DNA of 64,000 nt from Ancylobacter moscoviensis (GTDB taxonomy: Bacteria > Pseudomonadota > Alphaproteobacteria > Rhizobiales > Xanthobacteraceae). A program made the translations under genes and the position numbers. The stretch is from contig NZ_VMBP01000007.1 in NCBI RefSeq assembly GCF_007559435.1, positions 62,001-126,000 of the forward strand. Direction: 5' to 3'. Under the pieces are notes generated by a model. The model made no database searches, was not told the DNA's origin, and worked only from the letters and a program-made list of their open reading frames with translations. Below are positions 53,781 to 62,652 of the stretch, piece after piece; position 1 is the stretch's first letter; every line of letters begins with the position of its first letter.

Positions 53781-55163
53781 CTACAGCGCGGGTTCCGCGA
53801 CGGGAGCGGAGAGCTTGCGGAAGCGGGCGGCGGGATGGCGCTCGGTGAGCCGTGCGCCGCGGCCGGCGAACAGCTTCTCGCGCAGCGTGCCGTCGGCGTA
53901 GTCCTCCTGCGCCAGGCCGCGCCGGCGCAGTTCCGGCATGACGTGCTCGGCGAACTCGATGAAGGCCGAGGGCGTGCGCTGGTAGGCGACGTTCACGCCG
54001 TCGATGCCGGCGGCGCGCCAGTCCTCCAGCCGGTCGGCAATGGTCTCGGGCGTACCGACGATGCGGCCGTTATAGGACATGGCGGTGGTGAGATCGCGCA
54101 GGCGCACCACCTTGCCGGGGTTCGCCTCCTCGACGAAGCGCGCGAAGCCCTGCAGGCCCTGGATGTTGAAATCGGCCACCGGCCTGTCGGGGTCCAGCAG
54201 GCCGAAATCGACGTCGAGGTCGCGCCCGACATGAGCGGCGAGCGCGTCGGTGTCGATGTAGTCGTCGAGCTCCCGCGACTTGCGCCACGCTTCCTCCTCC
54301 GTGCTGCCGATCACGAAGGACAGACCCTGGAAGAACAGGATGTCGGAGGGATCGCGGCCGAAGGCGACGGCCTGCCGGCGGATGTCGTCGACCGCCACCC
54401 GCGCCCCGTCCGGCGTCAGGCTGACGATGAAGGTGGCTTCCGCGTTGCGCGCGGCGAAGCGGCGTCCGGCCACCGACGATCCCGCCTGGATGAGCAGCGG
54501 CGTGCGCTGCGGGGAGGGCACGCACAGATGCGGCCCGTCGATGCGGTAGCGCTCGCTGCGGTGGTTGATGCGGTGGACCTTGCGCGGATCGGCGTAGACG
54601 CCGCGCGCCTTGTCGGCGAGCACCGCGTCGTCCTCCCACGAGCCCTCCCACAGCTTGTAGGCCGCCTCGACATATTCCTCGGCCCAGCGGTAGCGCTCGT
54701 CGTGGGGAACCCGGTCCTCGAAGTCGAAGTTGCGGGCGGCGGCGCGGCTGGTGCTGGTCACGATGTTCCAGCCGACCCGGCCCTTGCTCAGATGATCGAG
54801 CGTGGAGGCGCGCCGCGCGAATTCGAAGGGATGGCTCTGCAGGATCGAGCTGGTGAACATCAGCCCGAGATGCTCGGTCGCGCCGATCAGCGCGGCGGAC
54901 AGGATGGCCGGATCGTTGGCGGGGAAGTGGATCGCCTGCTCGACATAGATGTCGGAGGTGCCGCGATGGATCTCGTCGAGGCCCATCACGTCGGCGAGGA
55001 ACAGCCCGTCGAAGCGGCCCTTCTCGAGGACCCGGACCAGCTCCACCCAGGTGGACAGGTCGTTGAACTCGGTCTGGCGGGTCTGCGGATGCCGCCACAC
55101 GCCGTGATAGACGTGCGACGGGCTGTTCATGGCGAAGGCGTTGAAGATCAGGCGTTTCGTCAT
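53781..55163 (-). CDS. NtaA/SnaA/DszA-family FMN-dependent monooxygenase (4 of 5)
   Basis: A 460-aa LLM monooxygenase: RLIFNAFAMNSPSHVYHGVW, STLDHLSKGRVGWNIVTSTS, YVEAAYKLWEGSWEDDAVLA, PLLIQAGSSVAGRRFAARNA, and ETIADRLEDWRAAGIDGVNV. It is a clear paralogue of the protein at 57962; long blocks are alike throughout. It starts nine bases after the stop of the binding-protein gene at 55173, so the two are probably co-translated and used together. Confidence 0.93.
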   Translation of the reverse strand: MTKRLIFNAFAMNSPSHVYHGVWRHPQTRQTEFNDLSTWVELVRVLEKGRFDGLFLADVMGLDEIHRGTSDIYVEQAIHFPANDPAILSAALIGATEHLGLMFTSSILQSHPFEFARRASTLDHLSKGRVGWNIVTSTSRAAARNFDFEDRVPHDERYRWAEEYVEAAYKLWEGSWEDDAVLADKARGVYADPRKVHRINHRSERYRIDGPHLCVPSPQRTPLLIQAGSSVAGRRFAARNAEATFIVSLTPDGARVAVDDIRRQAVAFGRDPSDILFFQGLSFVIGSTEEEAWRKSRELDDYIDTDALAAHVGRDLDVDFGLLDPDRPVADFNIQGLQGFARFVEEANPGKVVRLRDLTTAMSYNGRIVGTPETIADRLEDWRAAGIDGVNVAYQRTPSAFIEFAEHVMPELRRRGLAQEDYADGTLREKLFAGRGARLTERHPAARFRKLSAPVAEPAL

Positions 55164-55172
55164 CGCCGGGCC

Positions 55173-56513
55173 TCACGCCTTCTTGTTCGGCGACGGGCCG
55201 TCATACTTGATCTTGTAGTGCGCCGCATATTCCGCCGCGACTTTCTCGTGCTCTCCCTGATCGCGCGCCGCGATGTACGCGGCCGGATAGGTCCAGCCCG
55301 GCGGCTTGGGCGTGCCGTGGAAGTTGTTGTCGATATCCATCGGGAACACTTCGGCCTGCGGGTCCCAGTCGTCGGGGTGCAGAACCTTGGACATGCGCTT
55401 GTAGTCGAACGGCTCCACATCGCCGTTGTCCACGTAGCGTGCGATCCAGCCGTCTATGTTGTCGCGGGTGAGCGTGACGGTGCTCCAGTTCAGCAGGCGC
55501 TCGGAGGCGCGCGGCTGCCAGCCATGGGTGACGTCGTAGAGGCGGGCGGTGAACAGCGCCGCCCCGAAGGCGGGCGCGTTGCCGCTGGTCGCCAGATAGG
55601 TGCCCGACTGGATCGCCTTGGAGCCGAGCCCGGTGCCGCTGGCGCCGACGACGAGGACGTCCTTGCCGGGAACGAGGCCGGCGGCGTTGAGGGCCGCGAT
55701 GGAACCCAGCGCGATGTCGTCGTCCTGCGTCACGATGCCGACGACGTCCTTGTTGCGGGTCAGCAGATCCTCGGTGACCCTCAACGCATCCTCGCGGTTC
55801 CACAGCCCCGGCAACTCGTCGACGAGGCGCGTCTTGGGGTACTTGGCGAAGGCCTGGTCGCGTCCGCGATTGCGCTGGAGCTCCAGCAGGCTGCCCTTGC
55901 TGCCGGTGACGCCGATGATGTTGCCGCCGCCGAAGCGTTCGGTGACGGCCGCGAGCAGCTTCTCGGTCACTTCCCGATGCGCCCGCACCTCCTCCGAGAC
56001 GGCGAACATCGTGTAGTATTCGCTGGCGTCGAAAGGGGTGAACCAGGGCAGGGAATCCCAGATGTTGGCGATGTAGATCTTGTTCTCCTTCGCCGTGTTG
56101 GCCAGCCCCTTGATGGCGCTGCCGTCGGCGAGGTTGAAGATCACCGAGCCGACATTGCCCGCCACCTGCTGCTCGAACTGGTTGAGCTGGCGCTGGGCGT
56201 CGAACTGGCTGTCCAGCGAGGTGTAGGCGATCCCGAATTCGGCCGCCGCGGTCTTGGCGGTGCGATCGAAGGTCGTGTTCCACTCGTTGAACATGAAGCC
56301 GGTCAGGAAGGCGAGCTTGCCGTCGGGCGAGGCCACGGCGGCGGTCGGCATCCCCAGGCTCGCGGCGCCGAGGCTCGCGGCGGCCCCGGCCGAGGCGAGC
56401 GCAAGGAAGTCCCGCCGGCTGACGCCGTGCGTGTCCAGCCGATCCATATGGCTGTCGACCACCTTCTTGTCGGTGAAGTCGGGGAACAGCCGGGAAATAT
56501 GCTTCTTGTTCAC
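55173..56513 (-). CDS. RbsB-like substrate-binding protein, Tat-exported (paralogue 2)
   Basis: A 446-aa extended RbsB-type binding protein with the twin-arginine signal HGVSRRDFLALASAG, identical in that stretch to its two paralogues. Shared blocks: AQRQLNQFEQQ, DSLPWFTPFDASEYYTMFAV, ASGTGLGSKAIQSGTYLATS, and the C-terminal extension KVLHPDDWDPQAEVFPMDID. A GTG start at 56513 is preferred because GAGGA lies 8 bases upstream; ATG 56546 lacks one. It is transcribed between paralogue 3 and the monooxygenase at 53781. Confidence 0.87.
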   Translation of the reverse strand: MNKKHISRLFPDFTDKKVVDSHMDRLDTHGVSRRDFLALASAGAAASLGAASLGMPTAAVASPDGKLAFLTGFMFNEWNTTFDRTAKTAAAEFGIAYTSLDSQFDAQRQLNQFEQQVAGNVGSVIFNLADGSAIKGLANTAKENKIYIANIWDSLPWFTPFDASEYYTMFAVSEEVRAHREVTEKLLAAVTERFGGGNIIGVTGSKGSLLELQRNRGRDQAFAKYPKTRLVDELPGLWNREDALRVTEDLLTRNKDVVGIVTQDDDIALGSIAALNAAGLVPGKDVLVVGASGTGLGSKAIQSGTYLATSGNAPAFGAALFTARLYDVTHGWQPRASERLLNWSTVTLTRDNIDGWIARYVDNGDVEPFDYKRMSKVLHPDDWDPQAEVFPMDIDNNFHGTPKPPGWTYPAAYIAARDQGEHEKVAAEYAAHYKIKYDGPSPNKKA

Positions 56514-56588
56514 GGTAGGTGTCCTCGGATCCTGTACGGGACGCATCGACAGGGCAGCGCCCGGCGACAGCGCAGCCTGCCTGGCGGG

Positions 56589-57926
56589 TTACGACTTCCT
56601 GTTTGGGGACGGGCCGTCGAACTTGATCTTGTAGTGGTCGCGATATTCCTCGGCGACGACCTCCCATTCGCCCTTCGACTTGGCGTCGAGATAGGCCTGC
56701 GGATAGGTCCAGCCTTCCGGCTTGGGGATGCCGGCCCATGCCTTGTCGATGTCGAGCGGGAAGACCTCGGCCTGCGGGTCCCAGTCGTCGGGGTGCAGCA
56801 CCTTGGAGATGCGGCGGTAGTCGAAGGGCTCGACGCCGCCATTGTCGACGTAGCGCTCGATATAGGCGCCGACATTGTCCTTGGTGATGGTGAGCGAGCG
56901 CCAGTTGAGCAGGCGCTCGGAGGCGCGCGGCTGCCAGCCATGCGTCACGTCGTAGATGCGGGCGGCGAACAGCGCCGCCGCATAGGCCGGGCTGTTGCCG
57001 CTGGTCGCGAGCTGGGTTCCGGCGGCGATCGACTTCGCGCCGAGGCTGGTGCCGTCCGCCGCGACCACGAGCACGTCCTCGCCCGGCCGCAGGCCGGCGG
57101 CGTTCAGCGCGGCGATGACGCCCTGCCCGACATCGTCGTTCTGCGCGACCACGCCGACCACGTTGGGGTTGCGCGTCAGCAGGTCCTCGGTGGCCTTCAG
57201 CGCGTCCTCGCGGTTCCACTTGCCGGGCAGTTGGTCGACGAGCTTGGTCTTGGGGAAATCCTTGAAGGCGGCGTCGCGGCCGGCGCTGCGCTGGCGGTCG
57301 GTCAGGTTGCCGTTGGTGCCGGTGACGCCGACGATATTGCCGCCGCCGAACTTCTCCGTGACCGCCTTCAGCAGTTCGGAGGTCACGGCCTTGTGGGCGT
57401 CGAACTCCTCGGGCACCGCGTAGAGCGTGTAGTAGTCGTTCGCCTCGAAGGGGGTGAACCAGGGCAGCGAGTCCCAGACATTGCCGATATAGACCTTGGA
57501 ATCCCCGGCGATGCGCGAGGCGCCCTTGATGGCGCTGCCGTCGGCGAGGTTGAAGATCACCGACTGCGAGCCGGCCGCCACCTGCTGCTCGAACTGGTTG
57601 AGCTGGCGCTGGCTGTCGAACTGGCTGTCGAGGCCGACATAGCTGAAGCCGAGGTCGCCCGTCGCCTTCTCGAAGGCCTTGTTGAGGATGACGTTGTACT
57701 CGTTGGCGAGGAAGGCCGAGAGGAAGGCCAGCTTGCCGTTCGGCGAGGCGACCGCGACCGAGGGCAGCCCCATGCTCGCCGCCCAGGTGGAGGCGGCGAC
57801 GCCCGCCGAGGCCAGCGCCAGGAAATCGCGGCGCGAGACGCCGTGCGTGTCGAGCCGCCCCATGAGCTCGTCGACCGTCTTGCGCTCATCGAGCGTGCGG
57901 AGCCAGCGGGGGTTGAAGATCGGCAT
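56589..57926 (-). CDS. RbsB-like substrate-binding protein, Tat-exported (paralogue 3)
   Basis: A 445-aa protein of the same set. It starts MPIFNPRWLRTLDERKTVDE (ATG 57926, after GAAAGGA), then has the twin-arginine motif SRRDFLALASAGVAA. Binding-domain marks: DSQRQLNQFEQQVAAGSQSV, VVGVVAQNDDVGQGVIAALN, VAADGTSLGAKSIAAGTQLA. The C-terminal extension again has KVLHPDDWDPQAEVFPLDID and PKPEGWTYPQAYLDAKS. It lies 35 bases after the monooxygenase gene at 57962 and is probably the main ligand receptor for transporter 2, which otherwise lacks one. Confidence 0.88.
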   Translation of the reverse strand: MPIFNPRWLRTLDERKTVDELMGRLDTHGVSRRDFLALASAGVAASTWAASMGLPSVAVASPNGKLAFLSAFLANEYNVILNKAFEKATGDLGFSYVGLDSQFDSQRQLNQFEQQVAAGSQSVIFNLADGSAIKGASRIAGDSKVYIGNVWDSLPWFTPFEANDYYTLYAVPEEFDAHKAVTSELLKAVTEKFGGGNIVGVTGTNGNLTDRQRSAGRDAAFKDFPKTKLVDQLPGKWNREDALKATEDLLTRNPNVVGVVAQNDDVGQGVIAALNAAGLRPGEDVLVVAADGTSLGAKSIAAGTQLATSGNSPAYAAALFAARIYDVTHGWQPRASERLLNWRSLTITKDNVGAYIERYVDNGGVEPFDYRRISKVLHPDDWDPQAEVFPLDIDKAWAGIPKPEGWTYPQAYLDAKSKGEWEVVAEEYRDHYKIKFDGPSPNRKS

Positions 57927-57961
57927 GATCGGTCCTTTCTGGTGATCGAGGGGCGCGGGGC

Positions 57962-59350
57962 CTATTCGGCCGGCTCGCGCAGGCGCTGTTCGGCGAAGGC
58001 GTTGCGGTAGGCGGCGGCCGGATGTCGGGCGTTGAGGCGGGCGCCGCTGCCGGGGAACAGCCGCTCGCGATAGGTGCCGGGGCCGTAGTCCTTCTGGGCG
58101 AGGCCGCGCGCCTGCAGGACGGGAATGACCTCCTGCGCGAATTCGATGAAGGAGCCGGGCGTGGTGCTGTAGATGAGGTTGACGCCGTCGATGCCGGCGC
58201 GCTGCCATTCCTCCAGCTGGTCGGCGATGGTCTCCGGCGTGCCGGTGATGCGGCAGGCATGGGCGTAGGCCTGGCCGAGGTCGCGCACCGTCGCCTTCTG
58301 GCCCGGGTGGCCTTCCTCGAAGGCGCGGATCACGCCCTGCACGCCGTCGATCTCCAGCTCCTCCACCGGCCGGTCCGGGTCGAGCCGGCCGAGGTCGATG
58401 CCGAGGTCGCGGCTGATATGGGCGAGCAGGCCGTCGACGCTGACGTCCTCGTCATAGTCGCGCGCCTTGCGCCAGGCTTCCTCCTCGGTGCCGCCGACGA
58501 CGACGTTCAGCCCCTGGATGAACAGCAGGTCGTGCGGATCGCGGCCGGCCGCGGCGACCAGCGCGCGGGTTTCGGTGATCTGCCGGCGGGCGCCCTCGGG
58601 ATTGACCGCGACGATGAAGGTGCCCTCGGCGTTGCGGGCGGCGAAGGCCCGGCCGGCGCGCGACGCTCCCGCCTGGAAGAGCACCGGCGTGCGCTGGCGC
58701 GACGGCTGGCTGAGATGCGGGCCGAGCACCTTGTAGCGCCGGCCCTCGTGGTGGATGCGGTGGATCTTGGAAGGGTCGGCGTAGCGGTTGGCGGCGGCGT
58801 CGTTGATCACCGCGCCCTCGTCCCAGGAGCCTTCCCAGAGCTTGTAGAGGACCTCGACATATTCGTCGGCCCAGGCGTAGCGCTCGTCATGGGGAACGAT
58901 GCGGTCGAGGCCGAAATTCTGCGCGGCGTTGTGGCTGACGCTGGTGACGATGTTCCAGCCGATGCGCCCCTTGCTGAGATGATCGAGCGTGGAGAGCTTG
59001 CGCGCGAAGTTGAAAGGGTGCTCCTGCAGGATCGAGCTGGTGAGGGTCAGCCCCAGATTCTCGGTCGCCCCGATCAGCGCCCCGATCAGCGCGCCGGAAT
59101 CGTTGATCGGGATCTGCACGGCCTCGTTGATGTAGGTGTCCCAGCTTCCCTTGTAGGCGGGGTCGACGCCGATGACGTCGGCGACGAACAGCGCGTCGAA
59201 CTTCGCCTTCTCGAGGATGCGGACGAGGTCGACCCAGGTTTCCAGCTCGTTGAACGAGGTCTGCCGCGTGTCCGGGCGCCGCCACAGGCCATGGAAGACA
59301 TGGGACACGGCGTTCATCGAGAAGCCGTTGAAGACGAGCCTTTTGGCCAT
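57962..59350 (-). CDS. NtaA/SnaA/DszA-family FMN-dependent monooxygenase (5 of 5)
   Basis: A 462-aa LLM monooxygenase: RLVFNGFSMNAVSHVFHGLW, STLDHLSKGRIGWNIVTSVS, EVLYKLWEGSWDEGAVINDA, PVLFQAGASRAGRAFAARNA, and IADQLEEWQRAGIDGVNLIY. Paralogue of 53781. The ATG at 59350 gives the family N-terminus; the longer open frame runs into the permease gene and is a shadow. It sits 29 bases after the transporter 2 permease gene and before two binding-protein genes. Confidence 0.93.
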   Translation of the reverse strand: MAKRLVFNGFSMNAVSHVFHGLWRRPDTRQTSFNELETWVDLVRILEKAKFDALFVADVIGVDPAYKGSWDTYINEAVQIPINDSGALIGALIGATENLGLTLTSSILQEHPFNFARKLSTLDHLSKGRIGWNIVTSVSHNAAQNFGLDRIVPHDERYAWADEYVEVLYKLWEGSWDEGAVINDAAANRYADPSKIHRIHHEGRRYKVLGPHLSQPSRQRTPVLFQAGASRAGRAFAARNAEGTFIVAVNPEGARRQITETRALVAAAGRDPHDLLFIQGLNVVVGGTEEEAWRKARDYDEDVSVDGLLAHISRDLGIDLGRLDPDRPVEELEIDGVQGVIRAFEEGHPGQKATVRDLGQAYAHACRITGTPETIADQLEEWQRAGIDGVNLIYSTTPGSFIEFAQEVIPVLQARGLAQKDYGPGTYRERLFPGSGARLNARHPAAAYRNAFAEQRLREPAE

Positions 59351-59379
59351 TCGTGAAATCTCCTGGCGATGCTCGCGGT

Positions 59380-60378
59380 CTACTTGACCACGGCTTCCTG
59401 GGTGGCGTTGCGGCTGACGAGAACGGCGGCGATGACGACCAGGCCCTTGATGATCATCTGCAGGTACTGGGACACGCCCATCAGGTTCAGGCCGTTGTCG
59501 AGGATCGCGATGATGAGGACGCCGATCAGCGTGCGGTGCGGCCCGCCGACGCCGCCGGCGAGCGAGGTGCCGCCGACCACGATGGCCGCCAGGCTGTTGA
59601 GCAGCAGGTCGGAGCCGAGCGAGGGGCCGGCGGCGCCGAGGCGCGCCACCGCAAGGATCGAGCCGAGCCCGGCCAGCACGCCCGAAATGGCGAAGGCGTA
59701 GATCTTGTAGCGACGGACCGGCAGGCCGGAGGTGCTCGCCACCTGCTCGCCGCCGCCGATCAGATACATGTAGCGACCGAAGCGCGTGCGCACCGCCACC
59801 ACGACCACGATGGCCCAGGCGACGAGCGACCAGAGCGCGATGTTGGGCAGGCGCGGGATGAACTGGCCGATGGCGATCTGCTCGAAGCCGGGCGCGGTGA
59901 ACTGGATCGCCCGCCCGTCCAGCAGCGTGAGCGCGATGCCGGTGAACACCGACAGCGTGCCCAGCGTCACGATGAAGGAGGGGATGCGGCCATAGGCGTA
60001 AATGGCGCCGTTGATCGACCCGAGCAGGCCGCCGAGCAGCGCGGCCAGCGGCAGCACCCAGTAGCCGATGCCGAAGCTGTTGAGGATCTGCACGCTGCCG
60101 GCGCCGACCAGCAGCACGATGGCGCCGACGGACAGGTCGATGCTGCCCATCAGCACCACGAAGGTGGCGCCGAGGCAGACGATCAGCAGCGTCGCCGCCT
60201 GTCCGCTGATCGCCGTGAAGTTGCGGATGGTGGCGAAGGAATCCGTCGCCAGCGAGAAGAAGACGAACAGGAAGAGGACGACGCCGATCGGAAACCACAG
60301 GCTCTTCTCGACGCTGCGGAACGCATCGAGGAGGCCGCGCAGCGGCTTGCCGTTCTCGGAAGGGACTGCGAGGCTCAT
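59380..60378 (-). CDS. RbsC-type ABC permease (transporter 2)
   Basis: A 332-aa permease of the CUT2 class with VLMGSIDLSVGAIVLLVGAG, SINGAIYAYGRIPSFIVTLG, TRFGRYMYLIGGGEQVASTS and LNSLAAIVVGGTSLAGGVGG, the last being the hallmark C-terminal block of RbsC-like proteins. It is the only permease gene of this transporter, so a homodimer is expected. Its start shares one base with the ATPase stop. Confidence 0.92.
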   Translation of the reverse strand: MSLAVPSENGKPLRGLLDAFRSVEKSLWFPIGVVLFLFVFFSLATDSFATIRNFTAISGQAATLLIVCLGATFVVLMGSIDLSVGAIVLLVGAGSVQILNSFGIGYWVLPLAALLGGLLGSINGAIYAYGRIPSFIVTLGTLSVFTGIALTLLDGRAIQFTAPGFEQIAIGQFIPRLPNIALWSLVAWAIVVVVAVRTRFGRYMYLIGGGEQVASTSGLPVRRYKIYAFAISGVLAGLGSILAVARLGAAGPSLGSDLLLNSLAAIVVGGTSLAGGVGGPHRTLIGVLIIAILDNGLNLMGVSQYLQMIIKGLVVIAAVLVSRNATQEAVVK

Positions 60379-62030
60379 TACACCGTCTCCAGCGCGGCGG
60401 GTTGGAAGGGGGCAGGGGCGGTAGCGGGCGCCCTGGACGGAGCCTCGCCCGACGAGCCCTGCGGCAGCATCTGCACGACGAGCTGGTGCTCGGTGGGCTT
60501 GGCGTCGGCCGGGGCGGGGACTTCGGCGACGATCCGGCCGCGCTGCATGATCAGGACGCGGTTCGACAGGCCGATCAGTTCGAGCAGCTCGTCGGTGATC
60601 AGGACGATGCCGACCCCCGCCTCGGTAAGCTCGCGGATGAGCCGGTAGATCTCCTGCTTGGCGCCCGCGTCGACGCCGCGTGTCGGGTTGTCGAGGATGA
60701 GCACCTTCGGCGTGCGGGCGAGCCAGCGGGCGAGCACCACCTTCTGCTGGTTGCCGCCGGAAAGGCGGCGGCAGGAGAGGTCGGGCGTCGCCGAGCGGAT
60801 GGCGAGGCTGTCGATGTAGCGCCGCGCGGTCGCGACCTCCCGCCGCCGGCGCCAGAAGCCGAGCGGCCCGCTGAACAGGTCGCCGCCGCTGCCGGTCGAG
60901 AGGTTCCAGGAGACGCTGAAGGAGGGGATGATGCCCTCGGCCAGGCGCTCGGCCGGGATATAGCCGAGCCCCTTGCCGACGAAGCGCCGGATGTCCGGGG
61001 TACGGCCGCGCGCGCCGGCCAGCGCCACCTTGCCGGCGGCCGGCGGGACGACGCCGGCGACCGCCTTGCCGAGCGCGGACTTGCCGGAATCGAGCAGGCC
61101 GCCAATGCCCACGACCTCGCCGGCCCGCACCTCGATATCGAGCACCTCGCCCTTGCCGTCGATGTCGATGCCCTCGGCGGCCAGCACCACCGGCTGCGCG
61201 GCGACATCGCGCTGGCGGCGCTCGTAATAATAGTCCGTCGCCCGCTCCCGGCCGACCATCAGGCTGTGCAGCAGCGGCTCGTCGGCTGTGCGGGGATCCA
61301 GCTTGGCGACCAGCTTGCCGTCCTTCAGGACGTAGATCAGGTCGGAAATCTCCAGCACCTCCGAAAGGCGGTGGGAGACGAAGAGCAGCGAGCCGAACTG
61401 CCGGATGCGCTTCACCAGCCGGAAGAAGGCTTCCTCGTCGCGGCGGTCGAGTGCGGAGGTCGGCTCGTCGAGCAGGACGAGGGGCGTGCGCACGCCGCCG
61501 ACGATGGTCGGCGCGAGGCAGGCACGAGCGATCTCGATCGATTGCCGCTTGGAGAAGTCGTAGTCGCCTGTGCGCCGGCGGACGTCGACATCGATGCCGG
61601 CCTCGTCGACGATGCGCTCGGCGACCTCGATCATGGCCGCGCGGTCGACGATCTGCCCGTAGCGCAGGAAGCGGTGATCCTGGCCCAGCAGCAGGTTCTC
61701 GTAGACCGGCACGTTCTGGATCAGCGCCTGTTCCTGGAACACGCGCGAGACGCCGTGGTCGACGGCCTCGCCATAGCTGCGCGGCGCGTAGGGCCTGCCG
61801 TTGAGCCGCATCGAGCCGGTGCTCGGCGCCGTCAGGCCGCTCAATATGTTGAAGATGGTCGATTTGCCGGCCCCGTTCTCGCCGACCAGCGTCACCACCT
61901 GGTTGGCCGGAACCTCGAAGCCGATGTCGTCGAGAATGACGTTGGGGCCGTAGGACTTCGAGATGCCCGCGGCCTCGAAGGTCACGCCCGTGCGCGGCGG
62001 AACGTGCGGGACGGCGGCATGGGTGTTCAT
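60378..62030 (-). CDS. RbsA-type ABC ATPase (transporter 2)
   Basis: A 550-aa tandem ATPase, somewhat longer than RbsA because of an N-terminal stretch and a C-terminal Pro/Ala-rich tail. Domain 1: Walker A GENGAGKST near residue 52, signature variant FSKRQSIEIARACL, LVLLDEPTSALDRRD. Domain 2: GLLDSGKSA, LSGGNQQKVVLARWLA, LILDNPTRGVDAG; the usual Walker B Glu is Asn here, as is common in the second half of this class. It follows the FMN reductase gene by 37 bases. Confidence 0.92.
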   Translation of the reverse strand: MNTHAAVPHVPPRTGVTFEAAGISKSYGPNVILDDIGFEVPANQVVTLVGENGAGKSTIFNILSGLTAPSTGSMRLNGRPYAPRSYGEAVDHGVSRVFQEQALIQNVPVYENLLLGQDHRFLRYGQIVDRAAMIEVAERIVDEAGIDVDVRRRTGDYDFSKRQSIEIARACLAPTIVGGVRTPLVLLDEPTSALDRRDEEAFFRLVKRIRQFGSLLFVSHRLSEVLEISDLIYVLKDGKLVAKLDPRTADEPLLHSLMVGRERATDYYYERRQRDVAAQPVVLAAEGIDIDGKGEVLDIEVRAGEVVGIGGLLDSGKSALGKAVAGVVPPAAGKVALAGARGRTPDIRRFVGKGLGYIPAERLAEGIIPSFSVSWNLSTGSGGDLFSGPLGFWRRRREVATARRYIDSLAIRSATPDLSCRRLSGGNQQKVVLARWLARTPKVLILDNPTRGVDAGAKQEIYRLIRELTEAGVGIVLITDELLELIGLSNRVLIMQRGRIVAEVPAPADAKPTEHQLVVQMLPQGSSGEAPSRAPATAPAPFQPAALETV

Positions 62031-62067
62031 CGCGGCTCTCTCGGTGCGGGGAAGGGGCGGGGTGGCG

Positions 62068-62652
62068 TCAGGCGGCGTCGCGCACCCGGTGGGCGGTCAG
62101 CGCGGGGGCATAGCCGAGGGCGACCACGATCTCGTGGGCGAGGCGCCGCAGCCGCTCGTCGATCTCCGCCTCGACGCGGCCGTCCGCCTCGACATGGCGC
62201 GAGGTGACGAAGACGCCGGTCGCCAGCACCTGCGCCTGGAAGAAGCTGAACAGCGGGCGGAGCTGGTGCTCGATGACCAGCGCATGGCGGTCGCTGCCGC
62301 CGCTGGCGAGCAGGCCGACCGGCACGCCGACGAGCGCCCGGTAGTCGACGAGGTCGATGAAGTGCTTGAACAGGCCGGGATAGGAGCCCTTGTAGACCGG
62401 CGTCGCGGCGAGGATCAGGCTCGCCGTCTCGGTGGCGCGCAGGGCCGCTTCCAGTTCCGGTCCGGCGGAGGCGCGGTCGGGCGCCGCGAGCCCCGGCAGC
62501 AGCGGAACATCGATGATCCGGTGCCCCGCGCCGCCGCCCTGCGCGGCCACATGGTCGAACAGCCGCGACACGGCGCGGCGCGTCGTCGAGGTGGCGACGT
62601 TCGGGCTGGCGGAGAGGACGACGATGCCTGGGGCGGAGCTGGCATGGGCCAT
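62068..62652 (-). CDS. NAD(P)H-dependent FMN reductase (SsuE/MsuE-like)
   Basis: A 194-aa flavodoxin-fold reductase that would supply FMNH2 to the LLM and SfnB-like monooxygenases. Seen: IVVLSASPNVATSTTRRAV (phosphate-binding loop), ATPVYKGSYPGLFKHFIDLV (the family's most conserved segment), and PVGLLASGGSDRHALVIEHQ. ATG 62652 is preceded by GGGAG at a good distance and removes a non-conserved 17-residue N-terminus that would begin at 62703. As first gene of the transporter 2 operon, it ties flavin supply to substrate uptake. Confidence 0.92.
   Translation of the reverse strand: MAHASSAPGIVVLSASPNVATSTTRRAVSRLFDHVAAQGGGAGHRIIDVPLLPGLAAPDRASAGPELEAALRATETASLILAATPVYKGSYPGLFKHFIDLVDYRALVGVPVGLLASGGSDRHALVIEHQLRPLFSFFQAQVLATGVFVTSRHVEADGRVEAEIDERLRRLAHEIVVALGYAPALTAHRVRDAA

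Noticed and set aside
53835-58010. A plus-strand open frame of 1391 codons
   Set aside because: It runs antisense through two monooxygenase and two binding-protein genes with clear families on the minus strand; long antisense frames are common in high-GC DNA.
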